Shown one piece after another: positions 9,520 through 17,453 of a stretch of DNA of 48,368 bases (its first letter is position 1; every line of letters begins with the position of its first letter). Position numbers and translations under genes: made by a program. The notes beneath the pieces are model-generated. The model saw only the letters and a list, made by a program, of their open reading frames with translations, searched no databases and was not told the origin of the DNA. Source of the stretch: Ignavibacteria bacterium (lineage in GTDB: Bacteria > Bacteroidota > Ignavibacteria > Ignavibacteriales > Ignavibacteriaceae); the NCBI GenBank assembly GCA_021286645.1, contig JAJTBZ010000096.1:1-48368 (forward strand), written 5' to 3'.

Positions 9520-11581
9520 GAATTGTCTCCACTTTATTTAAATTTCTTTGCAAAACAAGCAATGTCATATCATCATGTTGTGTTGTATTCTGCGAATATA
9601 AACTAACTGCCTGTATAATTCTTTCTACAATAATTTCTGAGCTTTTGCCGGTATATTTTAGCACTTCCGATTTGAGGCGCTCAATACCAAAATCTTCCAA
9701 ATCTCCGTTTTTAGCCTCGGTAATCCCGTCGGTAAATAAAACCATGGCTTCACCATCGTGAAGTTGAAATGGCATCTCTTCCAGAAATTCGGGAAATTTA
9801 TCAGCATAATTAATACCTAAACCAATACCCTTCGGAACTAATTCCCGAACAGCACTTTGCGAAACCAATAATATCTGAGGATGCCCGGCGCGACAGAGGC
9901 TGCCTGTGCCCGAAACGGGATCAATGACACCGTATATAGCGCTGATAAAATGTCGCCGGTCGAGAGTGCGTTGCAACACTTCGTTTACTTTAATGAGGAC
10001 TTCGCGAGGATTCGAAAGTACTGAACTTACCGTTTCAAAAATCCCCCGCGTTTCAGCCATAATAAATGCAGCAGAAATTCCTTTACCCGAAACATCGGCA
10101 ATAATAAAACCCAGCTGCCCGTTCTGCAACATGAAAAAATCATAATAATCGCCGCCTACTTCGAAGGCGGGAATAAACGCGGCAGCAATATCCAGTGATG
10201 AGTATTTTGGTAATTCAATTGGAATGAGTTTTCGTTGCATATCCCGGGCAACATCGAGTTCTTTCTCAAGACGTTCTTTTTCGATGGATTCCTGCAGCAA
10301 ACGAGAATTTTCAAAAGCTATTGCGGCATTATGCGCGAAAGATTCGAGCGTATTTCTATCATCGTCATCAAACTGAACGGCTATTTTCTTTATTGTAATC
10401 AAATAACCAATGTTTTTTTGATGCGAATTTAATGGAACCACTGCGGCATAACTGAATTTTTCTTCTTTTGACTCGATGGTATGTGTAGCATTCTTCAGGT
10501 CAATAAAACTCACACCGGAAGCGCTTCCATCAATCCGTTTACGGATAATCTTAGATAATTCAGCGGCACTTACGTAACTGATATTTTTCGGAGCTATCAG
10601 ATTTTCGGCCCCCGCATCGTCTAACACAATCCAGGCCGCATCGGCACTGCATACACTGGTAGCTAAATCGGTAACTGTCTGCGCAAGTTCCTTAAAATCA
10701 AAAACCTGATTAAGCATATTACTAACGTATTGCAACGATGAGATTTCTTTTGTGCGACGGTCAAACACCTCGGCAGTTGGTAAATGAAAGAGGGTAGTAA
10801 AAAACAAAAACGCCGCATAAATAACAGAATATATCATTGAGAGCCAAACAAAAGTACGCAGGCCCAATGAGTAATCCGTCATCATTCGTGCGTGCTCGGT
10901 TTCCTTCATATTTACCATATTAATGATAAAAACAACAAGAATGACAATTGACAGGAGAAGTAACTTCCATTTTTCCTTTTTTGTCAGGAAGGCGATCCAG
11001 GCTATCCTGCTTGAATTTATAACAATTAAGAGTATAGTTATAAATTCGAAAGTCTGGTTAATAAATTTTAAATATTCTCGTCGGGTCAGGACGGTAGTTA
11101 CCGAGGATAGAATTACAAACACAATAAGGGCGTTTGAGTAAACGGAAAGATCACGTTTCTGACGAAGGCTGAACAGTGTAAGAAGAGCAAGAAAAATATA
11201 AGCGGCAGAAAATGTTATCAGGAGCAGGTATATGGTACCAATTACCGAATAGAGCATTGGTACTGTTTTCATCGCCTCGACCTGCAAGTTAACCATTTCC
11301 AGCAAACTTGGGCCAAGGCTGGCAACTGAGAGCAGGATTGCACCGGCGAACGCGATATTAAATGTAAGATTTACCGGCTTCGAGGCCTGTTTACGAACCA
11401 CAGGCAATCCATTCATACAGAGTAGATAGACAAAAACCAGTAAAAGGACTTCGTTTATCGCTAACAATACACCATGGGTAACAACCCCAAAAACCAGCTT
11501 ATAAACAAAGACGGCTGCGAGTGCAATCAGCAAAAATTGCATACGAACCCCATTGTTTTTAAACCAGTTTGTTACTTCCAT
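9512..11581 (-). CDS. Multi-TM - GAF - PP2C serine phosphatase
   Basis: This is the 689-residue first gene of the partner-switching operon. Residues about 12-270 hold roughly eight hydrophobic segments (a sensor with short loops). A GAF-like domain follows (about 285-430), then a coiled linker (EKERLEKELDVARDMQRKL) and a PP2C domain (about 475-685). The motifs GGDYYDFF, IADVSGKGISAAF, LFTDGITEAKN and HDDMTLLVL are all present. Unlike the 861-residue phosphatase it has no PDZ domain. The region upstream (11582-11680) must contain the operon promoter, because a strong terminator closes the preceding ECF operon. Confidence 0.9.
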   Translation of the reverse strand: MEVTNWFKNNGVRMQFLLIALAAVFVYKLVFGVVTHGVLLAINEVLLLVFVYLLCMNGLPVVRKQASKPVNLTFNIAFAGAILLSVASLGPSLLEMVNLQVEAMKTVPMLYSVIGTIYLLLITFSAAYIFLALLTLFSLRQKRDLSVYSNALIVFVILSSVTTVLTRREYLKFINQTFEFITILLIVINSSRIAWIAFLTKKEKWKLLLLSIVILVVFIINMVNMKETEHARMMTDYSLGLRTFVWLSMIYSVIYAAFLFFTTLFHLPTAEVFDRRTKEISSLQYVSNMLNQVFDFKELAQTVTDLATSVCSADAAWIVLDDAGAENLIAPKNISYVSAAELSKIIRKRIDGSASGVSFIDLKNATHTIESKEEKFSYAAVVPLNSHQKNIGYLITIKKIAVQFDDDDRNTLESFAHNAAIAFENSRLLQESIEKERLEKELDVARDMQRKLIPIELPKYSSLDIAAAFIPAFEVGGDYYDFFMLQNGQLGFIIADVSGKGISAAFIMAETRGIFETVSSVLSNPREVLIKVNEVLQRTLDRRHFISAIYGVIDPVSGTGSLCRAGHPQILLVSQSAVRELVPKGIGLGINYADKFPEFLEEMPFQLHDGEAMVLFTDGITEAKNGDLEDFGIERLKSEVLKYTGKSSEIIVERIIQAVSLYSQNTTQHDDMTLLVLQRNLNKVETIHG

Positions 11582-11679
11582 TATTCAGCCGATAATATAG
11601 ATTATGTAATTACAATTCCAATTTAATAAAATCCTGCAAAACATTGCAAGAAAGATGATTAACGGCGAATAGAAAGGAT

Positions 11680-11725
11680 AAAAATGCAGAAAACGGAAGC
11701 CTCGGTATGAGGTTCCGTTGCTGCA
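11680..11725 (-). terminator. Rho-independent terminator after the ECF sigma/anti-sigma operon
   Basis: A long imperfect hairpin spans 11685-11725. The arms are TGCAG/CTGCA at the base and AACGGAA-CCTC/GAGG-TTCCGTT near the loop, with small bulges. On the minus strand it is followed by five T (11684-11680). It lies 32 bases beyond the anti-sigma gene stop and insulates the ECF operon from the phosphatase operon. Confidence 0.75.
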
Positions 11726-11756
11726 TGCAGATAAATTGGGAGAAGAGTAAACTTAG

Positions 11757-13340
11757 TTAAATTTCGACCGGGTTTTTCGTATCCTGTGTTTTAGCTTTCT
11801 TTTGCTGTTCCGCTTTAATTTCTTTCCTCAAACGTTCGATTTCTGCACGAAACTGTTCCATTTCGTGCTTGAAATCATCAAGACCTTTACTCAGATTCGA
11901 GGGAGTGGGCCCTTGAAGTGAATCATGTAAATAAATACGCATGATTTTGTTCAGGGAATCCAGCACTTCCATCTGATATATTTTCCGGGAACCGCTTCCC
12001 TGCTGCGAAGTATTGCCATCTCTTTCAGGAGCAGAATATTGCCGATAGTAAGATTGTGGATTGCTGCCAACAAGTCTTTCATTGCCATTGCCGTAATAAA
12101 GCTGATTACCGTTTTTATGAAGCTGAAGATCAACATCTACCTGACGTCCGTTTCCAAATATTGCCATATTTGGGTTAAAATCTTTAAATGTTGAGAACAC
12201 ACTATCTATACGCTTGGCAGCAAAATCTACCTTATGGCGGGATTTTTGCGGCATTGTTTCACTGGGTATAATAACACGACAAACATTCGAATCAGTATTA
12301 AATTCAATGGAATACCCCGAATTCAAGGCCATATTTAATTTACCGAGTTTCCGTAATTCAAGGTTAACTTTTTGCCAGGTTTTCGCGGCTTTTGCTCCTT
12401 GTTCATTAATCTGGCTCTTATACTCGGCGATCTCCTGTTTAATTTGGTTGCGATTAACAGGTAATTGCGATGTAAAGAATGTATCCGGCGAAAGATAGTA
12501 GAAAACTTCGCCCAATTCAGCAGGTTCTTTCGGTGCAGGAATATTTGCCAGTTCATTACGAACTGATATAGCAACACCTGATTTACTATTTTCAGAAACA
12601 AATCCCAGTAATTCACGCCTCAACTGCTGATGACAGTCCCACAATGCAGAACTGACCGCTACACCATTCTGTTTTACCAACACCGCAGAAGCAATTTTAT
12701 CGGAATATTTCTGTAATATTCGGGTCACATCAGGTTTTTTCCCGGCATCAATACCAAATTTATGCATAAAAGCATCGACATTTGTCTCAGTTTTCGTATT
12801 CACAACATCTTTAACTTCCAGTATATCTTCACCGGAATGACCGCTGCCAAAACTTAATACCTGGTGATTCTCTTTATTGATTGGCAGCACCTGATTAAAA
12901 GCGAAATTAAGGATATCATCATTGGTTAAACTTGTAGCGTAAAACAACGGTTTAAGATTCGCCGCGTAGAATTCGGCGGCGCTCTTTTTATTTGCCTCGA
13001 GAATATTATCTATAAATCCCGGGTTAAATCTAAAAACCACCAGAATTACAATTGTAAAGGTTGTAAGGGCAATAACCGGTTTACGGCTCAATAAAAGCGT
13101 AGCTAAATTATCATGCTTCCTCGAAATTTTTTCAAAAAGTCTGGTTTCGAAATAGGGATCGTACTGCAAACCCTTGAGGCTACCTACCTGATTTTTGGTT
13201 TCAGCAAGCTCATGCAGTTTTTCCCGCAGGGAGGGTGACTGTTGCAGCCGCTCTTCCATTTTCTGCTTGTCGCTGGCAGAAAGCTCGCCATCCAGATAAG
13301 CGGATAATTGTTCAAAATCCTTTTCATTAAATTGCTTCAT
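11757..13340 (-). CDS. Membrane-anchored anti-sigma factor-like protein with large extracytoplasmic domain
   Basis: This is a 527-residue protein encoded directly after the ECF sigma gene (ATGA overlap). The N-terminal segment (about 1-75; YLDGELSASDKQKMEERLQQ) resembles the anti-sigma domain of the zf-HC2/RsiW type, but the H-x3-C-x2-C zinc ligands are absent. A single TM follows at about 88-105, then about 420 residues predicted to be periplasmic, ending in a charged coiled coil (about 480-520). Two features, FYYLSPDTFFTSQLP and the Gln/Asn/Gly-rich stretch near 415-445, have no family I recognise. The likely role is to sequester the sigma factor until an envelope signal triggers release. 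It is called by context and topology, not by a full-length family match. Confidence 0.75.
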   Translation of the reverse strand: MKQFNEKDFEQLSAYLDGELSASDKQKMEERLQQSPSLREKLHELAETKNQVGSLKGLQYDPYFETRLFEKISRKHDNLATLLLSRKPVIALTTFTIVILVVFRFNPGFIDNILEANKKSAAEFYAANLKPLFYATSLTNDDILNFAFNQVLPINKENHQVLSFGSGHSGEDILEVKDVVNTKTETNVDAFMHKFGIDAGKKPDVTRILQKYSDKIASAVLVKQNGVAVSSALWDCHQQLRRELLGFVSENSKSGVAISVRNELANIPAPKEPAELGEVFYYLSPDTFFTSQLPVNRNQIKQEIAEYKSQINEQGAKAAKTWQKVNLELRKLGKLNMALNSGYSIEFNTDSNVCRVIIPSETMPQKSRHKVDFAAKRIDSVFSTFKDFNPNMAIFGNGRQVDVDLQLHKNGNQLYYGNGNERLVGSNPQSYYRQYSAPERDGNTSQQGSGSRKIYQMEVLDSLNKIMRIYLHDSLQGPTPSNLSKGLDDFKHEMEQFRAEIERLRKEIKAEQQKKAKTQDTKNPVEI

Positions 13341-13936
13341 AAAAGCTCCTTCTGCAATGGTTGAAGCATTTTTTTCAGGGTCTCCCGCGCCCGGAAAATG
13401 CGCGATTTAACTGTTCCGACTTCTGTACCCAGAGTTTCTGAAATTTCCTGATAACTTAGTCCCTCAAAATCGCGTAGTACAAGTGGTATTCGCAATTTTG
13501 TTGGCAACAGGGCAATTTTAGCCTGAACGATTTCCTGAATATCAAAATCCGGTTTGTGATGTTCAGCCGGATGTTGTGTATCATCTTCGTGGGACAATGG
13601 TGAGAAAAACGAACGCAGCTTTATTTTCCTAATATGATCCCTGCATTTGTTTACTGTTATGGTGTATAACCATGTAGTAAATTGTGATTCAAACCGGAAA
13701 AATTTCAGCTTCCGATATACCTGTATAAAGACTTCCTGTGAAATGTCATCTACGGCATCTGCATTGCCAATAGTGACATATATTAGATTCCGAACTTTTT
13801 CCTTATGGCGATTGACCAATGTTCGGAACGCTGATTCGTTACCGTCATTGAACGCACGGATAAGCGCGAAATCATCATTAAGACTCAATATGGCACTTTG
13901 TTGCTGCACTTCTGTTTTCTCTTTGTTATCTGACAT
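13337..13936 (-). CDS. ECF-type RNA polymerase sigma factor (sigma-70 family)
   Basis: This 199-residue group 4 sigma factor has the sigma2 region at about 28-105 (AFRTLVNRHKEKVRNLIY, DDISQEVFIQVYRKL, FTTWLYTITVNKCRDHIRK) and the sigma4 region at about 140-195 (LPTKLRIPLVLRDFEGLSY, EISETLGTEVGTVKSRIFRA). No sigma3 domain is present. It is followed by its probable anti-sigma factor with a 4-base overlap. A near-consensus ECF promoter lies directly upstream, which suggests autoregulation and possibly a leaderless transcript. Confidence 0.95.
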   Translation of the reverse strand: MSDNKEKTEVQQQSAILSLNDDFALIRAFNDGNESAFRTLVNRHKEKVRNLIYVTIGNADAVDDISQEVFIQVYRKLKFFRFESQFTTWLYTITVNKCRDHIRKIKLRSFFSPLSHEDDTQHPAEHHKPDFDIQEIVQAKIALLPTKLRIPLVLRDFEGLSYQEISETLGTEVGTVKSRIFRARETLKKMLQPLQKELL

Positions 13937-13943
13937 ATATTAA

Positions 13944-13968
13944 GACGCCTGGATTTTGAAAAGGTTCC
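13944..13968 (-). promoter_or_regulatory. Predicted ECF-sigma autopromoter (GGAAC - N16 - CGTC)
   Basis: On the minus strand GGAAC (13968-13964) and CGTC (13947-13944) are separated by 16 bases, matching the well-known GGAAC-N16/17-CGTC pattern of ECF promoters. The -10 element ends only 7 bases before the ATG at 13936-13934. A transcript starting 5-8 bases downstream would have almost no 5' leader. The functional assignment is inference from motif and position. Confidence 0.65.
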
Positions 13969-14060
13969 ACAAAAAATACTACAAAATACAAACCCAAATA
14001 GTTTCTTTTGGCTAATTATGACAAACGGAAAATTGCTTTGATAATTGGGAAATTATTTTA

Positions 14061-14105
14061 TAAAAAAAATCCTGCCAGGAGAATAGTGAACTCAAGTGGC
14101 AGGAC
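14061..14105 (-). terminator. Rho-independent terminator of the three-paralogue surface gene run
   Basis: An 8-bp perfect stem (TCCTGCCA at 14070-14077 with TGGCAGGA at 14097-14104) is followed on the minus strand by an A/T tract containing eight T. It lies about 30 bases after the stop of the secreted protein at 14133. Confidence 0.75.
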
Positions 14106-14132
14106 TTTCAATTATGGTTTTTATACCCGAGT

Positions 14133-15629
14133 TTACTTCAAATACATCATTTTTTTTGTTACTGTACCGGAATGAGTGCGAAGGCTGTAAAAATACACTC
14201 CGCTTGCCATATTCCCGGCAGTAAACACTATTCGAAAATTCCCTTTTTTTTGCATACCATCAAATAACGTTGCGACTTCCCGACCCATAACATCATAAAT
14301 TTTTAGACTTGCCTCGCCATCATACGGAAGGGTTACCTGAATGGTAGTACTCGGATTAAACGGATTTGGATAATTTTGATCTAATTGGAATTCATGAGCC
14401 GTAACCGGAGTTTTTTCATGAATAACATAATCGGTATAATAACCGAATCTTGTATTGCAGGTAATTGTTAGCGCGTTAAGAAGGAAAAACTTATGAGAAA
14501 GGCTATCCGGCCCTTCGTTATTCAAATAAGCCACACCGCCATTTACCGTCTCTACCCCCGGATAATAAACCCCATATTTGTAGGAAACATCGCCCATGGG
14601 GGTATTTTTAGGAAAAAGTATGGTGGTACGGTATATCTTATCACGCGCAGGCTTATCAGTTAGAGTTTTCATTTTACTTGTGCCCCTCCAGCGCCCTACG
14701 GTATCTTCCAAGGTCCATTTTCCACCCCAGCTGCCAAGTGTAGTATTACTACCCATGATTCCGACAAATTTTATACTGTCGGTATTTATGGCAGTATTGG
14801 TGTACCTGTTAATGGGCTGATTTGACATATCACAATTAAATTCAACATATACATCCGCAGTCAGGGTACCAAAACAAGTTAAATTGGGCACAATTTCCGG
14901 TACTGAAATCGTGCTTCCATCCTGTCCATACACTACCCACCTGTCCGCCCCCGATTCCCATCCGGCATTCGCGAAATCTATATCAGGGTAAGCTTTGAAT
15001 TTCCAGGCTGTAGAATCACCAAAATATCCTTTTACCGTCACTGAAGTTCTAAAGCGATGAACAGGGGAAGTAATCTCTGACATTTTCCGTTTACCACTAA
15101 TTATGGTGCCATTACCGTTTAAATCCAGCCCCGTAATTAGTAATGAATCTTTAGAGGGATCGAAAAATCCTTTGCCGTATCCATAAAATTCGCGCATATC
15201 TGCCGTAAAGATAAAGGTATTTGAAACAGACTGTGGTACAAGTGAATCATTTGAAAAATAACAGACCGGTAAAACTTGTGTGCCGCTGCCAGATAAAGTA
15301 AATGAGCGGGGCAAAGCATTTTCTTTGGCAGTACCATTCTTCACGAAATTAAAATGGAATACTGTTCCTGCCGAGGTTAACGGGAAAGAAACCGTAGCAG
15401 TATATATCGAATCATTGTCCGGATCAGAAAGCCTAAATTTTCGTCCACTCCAATTTCCGGTGTCACCGGCAGCAACCTGAAAGTCGCCTTGTATAAACAA
15501 GCTATCCTTAAGCAGATCAAATTTGCCCTTATACATCTGGTTTTTCATGTTTACCTGAAAAGAAACAGGAATAGTACCAGCCAAAAGCAAAGTAGATACA
15601 AGATAAATGAGGATTGATGATTTAATCAT
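14133..15629 (-). CDS. Secreted T9SS protein with three starch-binding-like modules (paralogue A)
   Basis: This is a 498-residue exported protein with a signal peptide at 1-17. It has three tandem beta-sandwich-like modules (about 20-128, 135-255, 262-395). Each opens with an F-x-V/C/A-[ND]-M-type strand and carries Gly/Trp and Asp-rich signatures (GNWSGRKF, DPDNDSIYTAT, KFKAYPDIDF, FVGIMGSNTTLGSW, YKYGVYYPG). A canonical T9SS type A C-terminal domain occupies about 415-498 (QNYPNPFNPSTTIQV, LKIYDVMGREVATL, ASGVYFYSL). The module pattern resembles CBM20/CBM48-like starch-binding domains, which is inference. It shares architecture with the next two genes but is the most diverged copy. No catalytic domain is seen. 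Confidence 0.85.
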   Translation of the reverse strand: MIKSSILIYLVSTLLLAGTIPVSFQVNMKNQMYKGKFDLLKDSLFIQGDFQVAAGDTGNWSGRKFRLSDPDNDSIYTATVSFPLTSAGTVFHFNFVKNGTAKENALPRSFTLSGSGTQVLPVCYFSNDSLVPQSVSNTFIFTADMREFYGYGKGFFDPSKDSLLITGLDLNGNGTIISGKRKMSEITSPVHRFRTSVTVKGYFGDSTAWKFKAYPDIDFANAGWESGADRWVVYGQDGSTISVPEIVPNLTCFGTLTADVYVEFNCDMSNQPINRYTNTAINTDSIKFVGIMGSNTTLGSWGGKWTLEDTVGRWRGTSKMKTLTDKPARDKIYRTTILFPKNTPMGDVSYKYGVYYPGVETVNGGVAYLNNEGPDSLSHKFFLLNALTITCNTRFGYYTDYVIHEKTPVTAHEFQLDQNYPNPFNPSTTIQVTLPYDGEASLKIYDVMGREVATLFDGMQKKGNFRIVFTAGNMASGVYFYSLRTHSGTVTKKMMYLK

Positions 15630-15665
15630 GGATTTCTCAGCCTTAGAATAATTGCCACACTGTTA

Positions 15666-15694
15666 ATTATCGTATAATAAAGTTAAGAAAACAA
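15666..15694 (-). promoter_or_regulatory. Possible sigma-70-like promoter for paralogue A
   Basis: On the minus strand TTGTTT (15694-15689) and GATAAT (15671-15666) are spaced by 17 bases, about 37 bases upstream of the ATG at 15629 and downstream of a terminator. It fits a generic housekeeping promoter, but the region is AT-rich and promoter rules in this phylum may differ. Confidence 0.3.
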
Positions 15695-15731
15695 GGGCGT
15701 ATTACAAAACCTTATACCGATTCAGAGCAAT

Positions 15732-15765
15732 AAAAAAAGCCCGCAACTTATTCAGCGCGGGCTTC
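15732..15765 (-). terminator. Rho-independent terminator after paralogue B (duplicated element)
   Basis: The stem AAGCCCGC (15737-15744) pairs with GCGGGCTT (15757-15764) around a 12-base interval, and a run of A on the plus strand gives the T tract on the minus strand. The core is identical to the terminator at 17401-17434, so gene and terminator were duplicated together. Confidence 0.85.
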
Positions 15766-15786
15766 TTGAAAATTACGCGAAGGTAA

Positions 15787-17292
15787 TTATTTCATTAACA
15801 TCATTTTGCGGGTAATTGAAACATTACCGGCTTCTAGTCTGTAGAAATATACACCACTTGCCATACCATAACCGTTAAAGGTAACTTTCACCTTACCTGG
15901 TTTCTGAACACCACTGATCAATGTTGTTACTTCCTGACCCATAATGTTATAGATTTTCAAGCTTACATTACCTTCTTTAGGGATAACTACATTAAATGTT
16001 GTTGTCGGGTTGAACGGGTTGGGATAGTTTTGTTCAAGAACAAAATCTATAGTCTTTGCAGGGAGTGGACGATATTCTGCCACATCGACAAAGGTACCAA
16101 ATCTATCTGACAATGTAATCAATTCAGCGGGGAAAAAAGTAAAACGGTGCCCACCGCCAGGTGCGAATTCATTATCTAGATAAGCAGAAGTTACACCAAC
16201 GGTATCATCTGTATAATGACATCCATATTTGTATTCAATAATACCGCCTTGTGAATAAATGGGCCAAATAATTTTTTTTGAATATATTTTATCGTTAGCA
16301 GTTATATCGCCATCTAATCCTTTATCGTTAAGCACGATCATTTTAGCAGTATCACCGCCAATTGTGTCTGTAGTTACCCAATTACCAGCCCAGTTACCAA
16401 TAGGTTTGGCTCCGCCCTTTACTCCAACAAAAAGAATTTTGTTAGGGTCGAAAATCACATTGGTTTTAGCATTTATTGGGTTCTTACCCATATCAACCTG
16501 AAATAATACAGGGACCGGAAAAGAAGTTACTGCTATAGGGTTTAATTCAGGCCAAATTTCGGGTACCATTACAGTATCACCATCACTTCGATATTTCACC
16601 CATCTATTATCACGTATCTCCCATCCACTATTTAAGTAATACACATCAGGGAATGCCTTCAATTTGAAGCTTGTTGAATCAGATTCAAATCCCCTGACAA
16701 CTAGAGTTGTTCTGAATCTCTTAACAGGTATAGGAATTTCATGTAATTTTCGGTTACCTGAAATGATTGTACCCTGATTATCCCAATCCAAGCCCATAAC
16801 TAGCAACGAGTCACGATTTGGATTAAAGTAACCATCACCTGTACCAAAGAGAGAACGCATGTCAACAGTAAATACAAAAGTATTTGTTACTAATTGTTTA
16901 TTTATTGAATCATTGGAAAAGTAGAGTACTGGTAAAATCTGAACGGGTGCATTCTTCAACGTGAACGTTCTATTCGGCCCAGTCTCCCAGCTATTATCTT
17001 TCTTTACAAATTTGAATGAAAATGATGAATCTATCCATGTGGCTGGTATACTAGCAGTTACCGTATAAATAGAGTCATTATCTCCATCTTCCATTTTATA
17101 TGTAAATCCTGCCCAATTCATTGCATCACCAGCAGGTAATTGAAAGCTCCCTCGTGCGAATATAGAATCGGTTGATTTATTAAATAAACCCTTTTGTATT
17201 TGAACCTTCATATTCACACGGAAAGTAACGGAAACTTGACCGGCAAAAATTGTGAGGATAAAAAAATTAATTAACAGAAGTACTTTTTTCAT
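15787..17292 (-). CDS. Secreted T9SS protein with three starch-binding-like modules (paralogue B)
   Basis: This 501-residue protein starts with a signal peptide (about 1-17). Module 1 (about 20-130) has FRVNMKVQIQKGLF, MEDGDNDSIYTV and FKFVKKDNSWETGPNR. Module 2 (about 135-255) has DPNRDSLLVMGLDWD and KAFPDVYYLNSGW. Module 3 (about 262-395) has VLFQVDMGKNPIN, VGVKGGAKPIGNWAGNW and MIVLNDKGLDGD. The T9SS C-terminal domain (about 412-501) has QNYPNPFNPTTTFNV and SGVYFYRLEAG. The conserved aromatic and Asp/Asn positions are those expected of a glycan-binding beta-sandwich, but binding is inferred. The last 90 residues differ from paralogue C at only a few positions, so the pair is a recent tandem duplicate. 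Transfer to the cell surface through T9SS is expected. Confidence 0.87.
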   Translation of the reverse strand: MKKVLLLINFFILTIFAGQVSVTFRVNMKVQIQKGLFNKSTDSIFARGSFQLPAGDAMNWAGFTYKMEDGDNDSIYTVTASIPATWIDSSFSFKFVKKDNSWETGPNRTFTLKNAPVQILPVLYFSNDSINKQLVTNTFVFTVDMRSLFGTGDGYFNPNRDSLLVMGLDWDNQGTIISGNRKLHEIPIPVKRFRTTLVVRGFESDSTSFKLKAFPDVYYLNSGWEIRDNRWVKYRSDGDTVMVPEIWPELNPIAVTSFPVPVLFQVDMGKNPINAKTNVIFDPNKILFVGVKGGAKPIGNWAGNWVTTDTIGGDTAKMIVLNDKGLDGDITANDKIYSKKIIWPIYSQGGIIEYKYGCHYTDDTVGVTSAYLDNEFAPGGGHRFTFFPAELITLSDRFGTFVDVAEYRPLPAKTIDFVLEQNYPNPFNPTTTFNVVIPKEGNVSLKIYNIMGQEVTTLISGVQKPGKVKVTFNGYGMASGVYFYRLEAGNVSITRKMMLMK

Positions 17293-17400
17293 ATAAGCCC
17301 CAAATTATTCTTATTCAGCTTTTATTTTCACCACAAGAGGAAAATACCAATAATATTTTTATTTTCAAAGCTCCTCTTAACTACCAGTATTTTAAAAAGC

Positions 17401-17434
17401 AAAAAGCCCGCAACTTATTCAGCGCGGGCTTTTT
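17401..17434 (-). terminator. Rho-independent terminator after paralogue C (duplicated element)
   Basis: An 11-bp stem, AAAAAGCCCGC (17401-17411) with GCGGGCTTTTT (17424-17434), has a 12-base loop. Its core sequence, including the loop, is shared with the terminator at 15732-15765. Confidence 0.88.
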
Positions 17435-17453
17435 GGAAATTACGCGAAGGTAA

